From positions 1 through 20,205 of the forward strand of contig JAPPKR010000046.1 of the NCBI GenBank assembly GCA_028819835.1: a DNA stretch of 20,205 nucleotides, given 5' to 3'. Below, one piece after another: positions 6,435 to 12,449 of the stretch. The first letter of the stretch is position 1, and each line of letters opens with the position of its first letter. Below the pieces are notes generated by a model. That model saw nothing but the letters and a program-made list of their open reading frames with translations, made no database searches and was not told the DNA's origin. A program made the position numbers and the translations under genes. Source of the DNA: a bacterium. GTDB lineage: Bacteria; Actinomycetota; Acidimicrobiia; UBA5794; ZC4RG35.

Positions 6435-7243
6435 GTGGGCTTCGCTCAGCATTGGGCTTTCTGACAATCTTTCCTGTCGGTTTCGGCCACAGAACGGAGG
6501 CCCGGGGGCTCGCTACGGCCCGTGGTTGGTTCCCTGCCGTCGGGGTGCTGCTTGGCATTGGCCTGGCCGGCATCGATCTCCTGTTGCGTTGGGTCTACAC
6601 GGCTGGATCCGCCGCCGGCGTCGACGTCCGGGTTCCCGGTGGCATCCTCAGCGGCGTAATCCTGGTGGTGGCCTTGGTCGCCATGACTCGCGCCCTCCAC
6701 CTGGATGGGTTCATGGATACCTGTGACGCCCTCCTGGGTGGTTCCAGCCCGGAGCGCCGCCGCCAGATTCTCAAGGATCCGGGGGCGGGAGCTTTCGCAG
6801 TGGCGGGAGTGGTGTGTTTGCTGCTCCTCAAGGTCGCGGCCGTCTCGGCCCTGCCGGACCAAGTCCGTCCGTGGATTTTGGTCCTGGTCCCCTGCATCTC
6901 CCGAGGAGGGATGCTGTTGGTAATGGAGACGTTTCCTTACGTCGGGGGAGATGGTCTGGGTGCTGCATTCCTCAAGCGGCCGGGCCGGTGGCAGCTGATT
7001 TTCGGTAGCACCCTCGCGTTGCTGGCCGGCATCGCGCTGGCGGGACCGTGGAGTCTTGTCCTACTTGCCCTGGCGGTTCTCACGGCCTGGTCGATGGGAG
7101 CCTTTGCCACCAGGCTGTTGGGAGGCGTAACCGGTGACATCTATGGAGCCGTCAACGAAACCGTGGAGGCCGTCGCCTTCCTTTGCGCGGCTCTGCTGAC
7201 CGTAGGGGCGCCGAATGTGCTGATCCCGCCGTGGTACCCGTGA
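6431..7243 (+). CDS. cobS: Cobalamin synthase CobS (adenosylcobinamide-GDP ribazoletransferase)
   Basis: CobS is an integral membrane enzyme that joins adenosylcobinamide-GDP (made by CobU) to alpha-ribazole or its phosphate (from CobT), giving adenosylcobalamin or its 5'-phosphate. The 270-residue protein has the N-terminal ALGFLTIFPVG, the metal-binding-type motif LHLDGFMDTCDALLGG, then LKDPGAGAFA and GGVTGDIYGAVNE near the C-terminus. All of these are typical of the family. Several long hydrophobic stretches follow, for example LVVALVAM, VAGVVCLLLLKVAAVSAL and LALLAGIALAGPWSLVLLALAVLTAW. It starts at GTG overlapping the cobT stop (GTGA) and ends overlapping the cobU start the same way, so all three are one translationally coupled unit. 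Confidence 0.96.
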   Translation: MSGLRSALGFLTIFPVGFGHRTEARGLATARGWFPAVGVLLGIGLAGIDLLLRWVYTAGSAAGVDVRVPGGILSGVILVVALVAMTRALHLDGFMDTCDALLGGSSPERRRQILKDPGAGAFAVAGVVCLLLLKVAAVSALPDQVRPWILVLVPCISRGGMLLVMETFPYVGGDGLGAAFLKRPGRWQLIFGSTLALLAGIALAGPWSLVLLALAVLTAWSMGAFATRLLGGVTGDIYGAVNETVEAVAFLCAALLTVGAPNVLIPPWYP

Positions 7244-7782
7244 AGGGGGACATTACTTTCATCCTGGGTGGGGTCCGTTCGGGAAAGAGCGCCGCCGCCG
7301 AGCGGTTGGCCCGCAGCGGCGACCGCGTGCTGTTCGTCGCCACCGCCGAGGCCCTGGATGAAGAGATGGACAAGCGCATCCGAATCCACCGCCAAAACCG
7401 GCCCACCGCCTGGGACACCCTGGAGGAGCCCCGGGCACTTGTATCGGTCCTGCAACCGCGACTCGCCCACTACGACGTTTTCCTAATCGACTGCATGACC
7501 CTATGGGTCAGCAATCTGTTGTTGGCGATGGACGGCCATCCCGACGCCGAACGCCGCGTAGTTGTGGAGACCCGGCGACTCCTCGATCTGATGCGGGATT
7601 CCCAAGCCGCCTGGATCGTGGTCAGCAACGAGGTGGGTATGGGCATCGTTCCGGCCTCGCCTCTCGGCAGGGTGTTCCGCGACGCCCTGGGACGGGTCAA
7701 CCAGATGATCGCCGCCCGGTCCAGCCGGGTACTTCTGATGGTGGCGGGGTTGTCCCTGGAAGCGCCGCTCTCCCCCGAGTGA
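7240..7782 (+). CDS. cobU: Adenosylcobinamide kinase / adenosylcobinamide-phosphate guanylyltransferase CobU
   Basis: CobU phosphorylates adenosylcobinamide and then transfers GMP to it, making the CobS substrate. The GTG at 7240 overlaps the cobS stop (GTGA) and gives a normal 180-residue product beginning MKGDITFILGGVRSGKS. An upstream in-frame TTG at 7183 would add 19 unrelated residues inside cobS and is rejected. Motifs are the P-loop GGVRSGKS (10-17), VATAEALDEEMDKRIRIH (33-50) with H50 as the likely guanylylated histidine (H46 in Salmonella), DCMTLWVSNLL (84-94), VSNEVGMGIVP (128-138) and RVFRDALGRVNQ (144-155). No dedicated terminator is visible; the palindrome-rich dnaA upstream region follows. 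Confidence 0.96.
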   Translation: MKGDITFILGGVRSGKSAAAERLARSGDRVLFVATAEALDEEMDKRIRIHRQNRPTAWDTLEEPRALVSVLQPRLAHYDVFLIDCMTLWVSNLLLAMDGHPDAERRVVVETRRLLDLMRDSQAAWIVVSNEVGMGIVPASPLGRVFRDALGRVNQMIAARSSRVLLMVAGLSLEAPLSPE

Positions 7783-8085
7783 CAAACCGGGTCACGCGCC
7801 TGGTAAGGGCCCTTTGACGTCAGCCGCGCCAGTCCACCCTCTTTCGACAAAGCCCTTTGTCATTCTGTAAAAAGCAGTGAAAACAACCTGTTTTGTGGCA
7901 AAAAAGATTCTGGAGATCGCGAATAAAACCCACCGATAATCACACCGGTGTTGTTCAGCAGGTAAACCCGCATCTTCCCGGCAGGCCACCCGGGTTGTCC
8001 GCAAGCCTTTCCCCAGGTCAACAGGGGTATCTGACCTGACATTGACTGAAGTGCGACCTCTCGGCGACACCAAGGTCCACAGTCT

Positions 8086-8091
8086 TACACT
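8086..8091 (+). promoter_or_regulatory. Possible dnaA -10 element
   Basis: TACACT within TTACACT matches the actinobacterial TANNNT -10 and equals the hexamer seen upstream of rsmG (222-227) and the lipoprotein gene (19742-19737, - strand). No good -35 is placed in front. A transcript would start near 8098, inside the longest dnaA frame. Confidence 0.3.
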
Positions 8092-8101
8092 TGCCCTACC
8101 G

Positions 8102-8173
8102 ATGGATTCCCCCACCGACTCGGATCCAACCGGTTGTCCCCGCAAACCCCATAAGCCGCCCCCGCCCCCCTAA
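8102..8173 (+). other. Possible 23-codon leader ORF ending in five prolines
   Basis: ATG at 8102 opens a short frame, MDSPTDSDPT..., ending HKPPPPP and TAA at 8171-8173, about 4 nt downstream of the predicted dnaA transcript start. It lies in a different frame from dnaA. Runs of five and six C (8159-8163, 8165-8170) end it. Removing one C would fuse it to the dnaA frame. It may be a leader peptide, a displaced dnaA N-terminus, or chance. Confidence 0.2.
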
Positions 8174-8249
8174 ACCAAAAGCCTGTGGCTCGGCAGCCCG
8201 AGCTGCCCGTAGCGTCGGCCGATTCCCAGGCTTCGGAGATTCGCCTGCT

Positions 8250-9602
8250 TTGAACCCGTCCCCCACCCGTTTCGACCATGACGTCTTCCGTAAAGTCCTC
8301 ACCGCCAGTACCTCAACCGACAACTGGTCCCGCTGGTTCAAGGACCTCCAGGTCTCCCCGAATACCTCCGAGATTGTCGTGGAGGCTCCCAGCCGATTCG
8401 TAGCAAACCAGGTTAAGACCCGGTTTATCCGGGAGGTGGAGGATGCTGCCCGCAGCGCAGGCGCCGGGGCGTCTCCTCTCCGTGTGCGCGTCACCGTCAA
8501 CAAGACAGACGCTGTCCGGTCCTCCAACGGCCAGGCCGCCGTCGCCCCGGGCCGGCCCGCGGAGAAGCCTCCTGAGTCCTCGGTCAAGCGTCACCCCTCC
8601 AACTTCCACCGGTTCGCCAACTTTGAAGTGGGTCCGTCCAACCGTTTCGCCCACGCGGCCGCCTGGGCCGTCGCCGAGGACCCGGGCATCTACAACCCCC
8701 TGTTCATCTACGGCGCATCCGGAGTCGGCAAGAGCCACCTGCTGTATGCGATTGCAAATCATGCGAGAAAGCGTCATCCCTCGCTCGTGGTCCGCTACTG
8801 CACTTCCGAGGCCTTCGTGCAGAGCTTCATCCAATGCGTCGGCAGAAGGCAGATGGATGACTTCCGCCGTCGATTCCGCCAAGTGGACATGCTCCTCTTG
8901 GACGACTTCCAGTTCTTGGAGGGCAAAGAGCAGACCTTGGAGGAGTTCTTCTGGACCCTCAACAGCCTCCACCAGGACGGGAAGCAGATTGTGCTCAGCT
9001 GTGATCGCCCGCCCAGAGACCTGACAGCCATGGAGGACCGCATAAGAAGCCGCGTAACCGGAGGCCTGCTGGCGGATGTTGCGCCACCCTGTCTGGAAAC
9101 CCGTCTGGCAATCCTTCGCCGCCTGAACGCCGCCTACTCCCAACCCTTTCCCCCCGACGTCCTCTCGATGGTCGCGGAACGGATCACCGACAACATCCGG
9201 GACCTGCAGGGTGCGCTGCGCAGGCTGTCTGCCTACTCCAGACTTGTAAACCAGCCCCTGACCCCTCAGAGCGCGTCGGAACTTATCGCGCCTCTTTCGG
9301 ACTTCTCACGATCCGCTCCCACGCCTGAGCAGATCATCGCTGCCTGCGCGAAGGCCTTCGCGACCTCAGTGGCTGAGATCCTCGATCGCAATCGCCGTCC
9401 GATCCCGTCCGCCGCCCGTCGAGTGGCCATGTACCTGACCCGCGAACTTACCGATCTCTCCTACCCCCGCATCGGCAAGGCGTTCGGCCGTGATCATTCC
9501 ACCGTAATCTCGGCTTACCGAGGCATCCTGTCCCAAATATCCACCAACAAGCCATTCGCCGAGCGGGTATCAGCTATCCACAGTTCCCTCCACACCTCCT
9601 AG
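8250..9602 (+). CDS. dnaA: Chromosomal replication initiator DnaA
   Basis: DnaA binds origin boxes and, in its ATP form, melts the origin. Domain I is visible at about 8-65 (FDHDVFRKVL..NWSRWFKDLQV), followed by a short domain II linker and the AAA+ domain. That domain has Walker A GASGVGKS (155-162), Walker B LLLDDFQF (215-222), sensor VLSCDRPP (about 248-255) and the arginine-finger box MEDRIRSR (261-268). Domain IV (about 389-419) has RRVAMYLTRELT and FGRDHSTV, the actinobacterial form of the DnaA-box-binding signature. The frame is open from TTG 8091, but that codon overlaps a likely -10 and the extra 53 residues are low-complexity. I chose TTG 8250, 11 nt after a GGAG, giving 450 residues. 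The coding strand is strongly C-rich (9121-9180: 28 C, 12 G). Confidence 0.95.
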   Translation: MNPSPTRFDHDVFRKVLTASTSTDNWSRWFKDLQVSPNTSEIVVEAPSRFVANQVKTRFIREVEDAARSAGAGASPLRVRVTVNKTDAVRSSNGQAAVAPGRPAEKPPESSVKRHPSNFHRFANFEVGPSNRFAHAAAWAVAEDPGIYNPLFIYGASGVGKSHLLYAIANHARKRHPSLVVRYCTSEAFVQSFIQCVGRRQMDDFRRRFRQVDMLLLDDFQFLEGKEQTLEEFFWTLNSLHQDGKQIVLSCDRPPRDLTAMEDRIRSRVTGGLLADVAPPCLETRLAILRRLNAAYSQPFPPDVLSMVAERITDNIRDLQGALRRLSAYSRLVNQPLTPQSASELIAPLSDFSRSAPTPEQIIAACAKAFATSVAEILDRNRRPIPSAARRVAMYLTRELTDLSYPRIGKAFGRDHSTVISAYRGILSQISTNKPFAERVSAIHSSLHTS

Positions 9603-9793
9603 ATGGTTCTCCACCGATCGCTGACCCGTTGCAAGCCCTACTGGGGAGAGCCGATATCGCCGGTATACAAACAAGCGTGTAATACACCCAGGTACGCTGA
9701 GAATTCCCTTGGCTGTCCACAGACAACACCAATTACTGACATAACGAGTAGTTTTAAACTACAAATTCGAAGAAAGAAGAAAGGGGACCCTCT
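9574..9793. other. oriC: Candidate replication origin (oriC), dnaA end to dnaN start
   Basis: Two near-consensus DnaA boxes, each one base from TTATCCACA or TTGTCCACA, are CTATCCACA (9574-9582, within the dnaA end) and CTGTCCACA (9713-9721). Weaker ones are at 9537-9545 and 9607-9615. An AT-rich tract (about 9721-9780), suited to DNA unwinding, follows the second box. Hand counts show + strand G/C bias reversing across this spacer, from C-rich dnaA to G-rich dnaN. The location is conventional for actinobacteria. The boxes are few, so I hold this at moderate confidence. Confidence 0.5.
9733..9762 (+). promoter_or_regulatory. Putative dnaN promoter overlapped by a 15-bp palindrome
   Basis: TTACTG (9733-9738), a 16-bp spacer and TAAACT (9755-9760) form a plausible promoter. 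The -10 lies inside a perfect 7-1-7 inverted repeat, GTAGTTTTAAACTAC (9748-9762), which could be an operator or an origin-unwinding element. Confidence 0.35.
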
Positions 9794-10882
9794 GTGAAGA
9801 TCCGAGCTAACCGGGAACAGTTGGCCGACGCCTTGGGCCGCGCCCAGAGAGCGGTCGGCTCGCGCAGCTCTCTTCCGGTATTGCAAGGGCTCTTGTGCGA
9901 AGCCTCCGACGGGAAGCTGGCGGTGACCGGTACCGATCTTGAGGTAACGGTACGAAGTGAGATAGAAGCCGATGTGGAGGAATGGGGCAAGGCAATCGTT
10001 CCGGGAAGATTGTTCACCCAGGCGGTACGGCGGATGCCACCGGGCGTGGTGACGTTACGAGCAGGAGACCAGTCTGAGCTTGAGATCTCGGGAGAGACGC
10101 CTCAGCCGGTTTACACGCTCAGGCAGCTCTCGGAGGACTTTCCAAAACTCGGGTCGGCAGGCAGTGGCGGGATCGAGGTGGAAGGGGAGGGCCTGACCAC
10201 GGCCATCAGGCAGGTTGCGCCGGCCGCTTCGACAGATCTCGGGCGGGCCGTGTTGACCGGGGTCCTGATGGAGTCCACTTCCGAACGGCTCCGCATGGTG
10301 GCCACCGACTCCTATCGGCTGGCCCTCAGAGACCTGCCCGCCATCGGACTGGAGGCCACAGGGTTACTTCCGGCGCGGGGACTGCGGGAGTTGCCCAACA
10401 CGGTGGGGGCCAGCAAAGTGAACGTGGGGTTCACCGAACGTGAGGGGGTCTTCAACTCCACGGCCGGAACCCTCCGGTTGCGCATGATCGAGGGCAACTT
10501 CCCGAAGTACGAGACCCTTCTGCCCAGCGAGTATCCAAACCAACTGGTCTGTGACCGGGAGTCCCTGTTGGAGACGATTCGCCGCATGGAGTTGGTCGCC
10601 GAGGATCACTATCCCATCAGGCTCACCATCACCGAGGGGGGAGCGGAGGTGAACGTCATACGGCAGGACGTGGGGCGCGCCACCGACCATGTGGAAGGGG
10701 AGTTCCAGGGAGAGAGCAGCAGTTTGACCGTGGCTTTCAACCCGAGGTATCTGGCTGACGGGGTGGTGGCTACCGGCGCCGAGAAGGTGCGGTTGCGCAT
10801 AATCGACGGAATGAAGCCCAGCGTGATAGACGACCCTGACCGAAAAGAGTTCCTCTACCTTTTGATGCCGGTCAACGTGTAG
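9794..10882 (+). CDS. dnaN: DNA polymerase III beta sliding clamp
   Basis: DnaN is the ring-shaped processivity clamp that tethers DNA polymerase III and other DNA-handling proteins. The 362-residue product has the usual length and three-domain layout. The N-terminal MKIRANREQLADALGRAQRAV and VTGTDLEVTV are typical of domain I. VLMESTSERLRMVATDSYRLAL marks domain II, and the C-terminal KEFLYLLMPVNV carries the conserved end that helps form the clamp's protein-binding pocket. It starts at GTG after a clear purine-rich ribosome-binding site (AAAGGGG). recF begins at the base after its stop. Its coding strand is G-rich, the reverse of dnaA just upstream. Confidence 0.97.
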   Translation: MKIRANREQLADALGRAQRAVGSRSSLPVLQGLLCEASDGKLAVTGTDLEVTVRSEIEADVEEWGKAIVPGRLFTQAVRRMPPGVVTLRAGDQSELEISGETPQPVYTLRQLSEDFPKLGSAGSGGIEVEGEGLTTAIRQVAPAASTDLGRAVLTGVLMESTSERLRMVATDSYRLALRDLPAIGLEATGLLPARGLRELPNTVGASKVNVGFTEREGVFNSTAGTLRLRMIEGNFPKYETLLPSEYPNQLVCDRESLLETIRRMELVAEDHYPIRLTITEGGAEVNVIRQDVGRATDHVEGEFQGESSSLTVAFNPRYLADGVVATGAEKVRLRIIDGMKPSVIDDPDRKEFLYLLMPVNV

Positions 10883-11974
10883 ATGGCGCTGGCCTGGCTG
10901 GCGTTGGCGGGGTTTCGCTCCTACCCGGAGTTACGTTGGACGCCGTCGGCGGGGGTCAATCTCGTGGTCGGCGGAAACGGAGTAGGCAAGACCAACCTGC
11001 TGGAGGCGGTGGGGATGTTGTTCACGGGCACCTCCTTCCGAGGAGCGCCTGACCGGGCGCTGGTCGCAGTCGGCAGGGATGCGGCGGCAGTCAGGGGAGG
11101 GACCGATGACCCCGCGCCGCACACCATAGAACTGGTCGTGCACCGGACGGAGCGACGACGCCTGCTGCTCAACGGATCCCGCCCCGCCCGGGTGAGCGAA
11201 TTGGCAGGGGCCGGGAGGGTGCTGGTGTTCATCCCCGAGCATCTCGAGTTGGTGAAGGGCGGTCCCGCCCGGCGGCGGGATTGGCTGGACGAGACCGCGG
11301 GTTTGCTGTGGCCCCTGGCCCGGGCTGACCAGGCTGAATATCAGAAGACGCTGCGTCATCGCAACGCCTTCCTGAAGACGGGGGACAGGGAGGATCGCGT
11401 GACGCTGGAAGTTTGGGACCACCGGCTTGCAACCTCTGGGGCAAGGGTGATGGCAGCCCGGGCCCGGGCCTTCCGCCAGGTGGCGAATCCAGTGACGCAA
11501 GCCGTGTCGGCCATTGCCGGAATGACCGAGCAGATGTCAATTGACTACCGGTCCGACTGGGGCGGCAGGCTTGACCCGACCGTGGCTGCGAAAGAGTGGG
11601 AGCGTTGTCTGCAGAAAGCGTTGGAGGGACGCCGTAACCGGGATTTCCTGGTCGGCTCCACCACGGTAGGCCTTCACCGGGATGAGCCCATCCTGACCCT
11701 GAACCACCAGGACGCGCGCCTCTATGCCAGCCAGGGTGAACAGCGGACACTGGCCTTGGCGCTCCGCCTGGGCGTCTTCGAGGCAGTGGAGGAGGCCGCC
11801 GGTTCTCCCCCCATCCTGGTGTTGGATGATGTGTTCAGCGAACTGGACCGGGACCGGGCCGAGGCGCTGGTGGAGTGGCTACCCGTCACCCAGATTTTCA
11901 TCTCGGCGGTGGAGGAGGAGAAGACGCCGATCGGAGGGGATGTGTGGCAGGTTACGCCGGGATCCCTCCGGTGA
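10883..11974 (+). CDS. recF: DNA replication and repair protein RecF
   Basis: RecF is an SMC-like ATPase that helps load RecA at single-strand gaps. The 363-residue protein has Walker A GGNGVGKTN (30-38), the ABC signature region YASQGEQRTLALALRLG (281-297) and Walker B PILVLDDVFSELD (310-322). FIPEHLELVKGGPARRRDWLD (116-136) is also typical of RecF. The usual GPHRDD before the signature is GLHRDE here (263-268), a mild deviation. ATG directly abuts the dnaN stop with no spacer, and the end overlaps dciA (GTGA), so dnaN-recF-dciA is likely one operon. It is slightly short because the N-terminus has almost no residues before the first strand. Confidence 0.96.
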   Translation: MALAWLALAGFRSYPELRWTPSAGVNLVVGGNGVGKTNLLEAVGMLFTGTSFRGAPDRALVAVGRDAAAVRGGTDDPAPHTIELVVHRTERRRLLLNGSRPARVSELAGAGRVLVFIPEHLELVKGGPARRRDWLDETAGLLWPLARADQAEYQKTLRHRNAFLKTGDREDRVTLEVWDHRLATSGARVMAARARAFRQVANPVTQAVSAIAGMTEQMSIDYRSDWGGRLDPTVAAKEWERCLQKALEGRRNRDFLVGSTTVGLHRDEPILTLNHQDARLYASQGEQRTLALALRLGVFEAVEEAAGSPPILVLDDVFSELDRDRAEALVEWLPVTQIFISAVEEEKTPIGGDVWQVTPGSLR

Positions 11975-12279
11975 GCCGCTCGCCTTCGGACCCGATTCCC
12001 GCGGGGCATCATGTGGAGGAGACCCTGGCAAAGATGGGGATCCCCACGGTTGCGGCCAATCTGCGAATTCGCCGGGACTGGAAGGACCTCGTCCCGAGAC
12101 AATGGCGTGACAAGGCCCGGCCCATGGTATTGGAGGAGGGATGCCTGGTAGTGGAGGTACCCTCGCAGATGGACGCAGCCCTGCTTCGGTACGGAACCGC
12201 CGCCCTGACCGAGCAGGTGAACGCCGGGCTGGGCTCGCGGGTAGTGACGAGTGTGAAAATAACCACACCGCGGGCTTGA
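11971..12279 (+). CDS. dciA: DciA-type replicative helicase loader (DUF721)
   Basis: DciA (DUF721) is the widespread loader or operator of the DnaB replicative helicase in bacteria lacking DnaC or DnaI. The 102-residue product from GTG 11971 contains the characteristic block DWKDLVPRQWRDKARPMVLE, then LVVEVPSQMDAALLRYG and a conserved end LGSRVVTSVKI. I chose GTG 11971 because it overlaps the recF stop (GTGA). The frame stays open further into recF, but the added residues are a shadow of recF. The recF-dciA-gyrB position is the usual actinobacterial one. Compared with mycobacterial homologues it is short, lacking most of the disordered N-terminal extension. Confidence 0.88.
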   Translation: MSRSPSDPIPAGHHVEETLAKMGIPTVAANLRIRRDWKDLVPRQWRDKARPMVLEEGCLVVEVPSQMDAALLRYGTAALTEQVNAGLGSRVVTSVKITTPRA

Positions 12280-12307
12280 GTGAGTAAAACCCCAGGTCAA
12301 GGGCCAA

Positions 12308-12365
12308 TTGAGGTCGCAAGACTGGGAAAGATAATGCAGAGATTGTCACAGGGTCCTGCTAAAAT
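12308..12365 (+). promoter_or_regulatory. Putative gyrB-gyrA promoters
   Basis: Two candidates occur in the 170-bp gap after dciA. One is TTGAGG (12308-12313), a 16-bp spacer and GATAAT (12330-12335). The other is an extended -10, TGCTAAAAT (12357-12365), whose transcript would begin near 12372. The second would make the GTG at 12372 an unlikely gyrB start unless translated leaderless. Gyrase promoters often respond to supercoiling, but the sequence alone does not show it. Confidence 0.45.
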
Positions 12366-12449
12366 TGTTCAGTGTGGCCAGGGGTCGCCCACCCACCTCG
12401 TCGGGCGACCCGGCGCCGCCGGTTCGCAAAAGAAGGCATCGAGCAGACA

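Larger units (their letters stand above)
7783..8249. other. Gene-free cobU-dnaA region rich in short palindromes
   Basis: No convincing gene lies in these 467 bp. They hold AAGGGCCCTT (7805-7814) directly followed by TGACGTCA (7815-7822). There is a perfect 7-2-7 repeat GACAAAG/CTTTGTC (7846-7861), AAAACA-ACC-TGTTTT (7880-7894) and ACACCGGTGT (7942-7951). The part at about 7855-7930 is AT-richer than its surroundings. One DnaA-box-like TTGTCCGCA (7995-8003) differs by one base from TTGTCCACA, and weaker matches occur at 8073-8081 and 8134-8142. This is probably the dnaA regulatory region and perhaps part of the origin. Confidence 0.5.

Noticed and set aside
7846..7861. Intrinsic terminator for cobTSU at the GACAAAG/CTTTGTC repeat
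   Set aside because: AT-rich stem with no T-run after it on the + strand; kept only as a palindrome in the region entry.
8091..8249. N-terminal extension of DnaA from TTG 8091
   Set aside because: The codon overlaps a likely -10 hexamer, and the 53 added residues are Pro/Arg/Ala-rich and unlike DnaA domain I, which begins naturally after 8250. A frameshift explanation is kept as a finding.
8313..9143. 276-codon - strand frame opposite dnaA
   Set aside because: Antisense shadow of the DnaA AAA+ domain; no recognisable motif.
12372..12449. N-terminal extension of GyrB from GTG 12372
   Set aside because: The first 26 residues are unlike GyrB, and an extended -10 (12357-12365) would place the transcript start at about that base.
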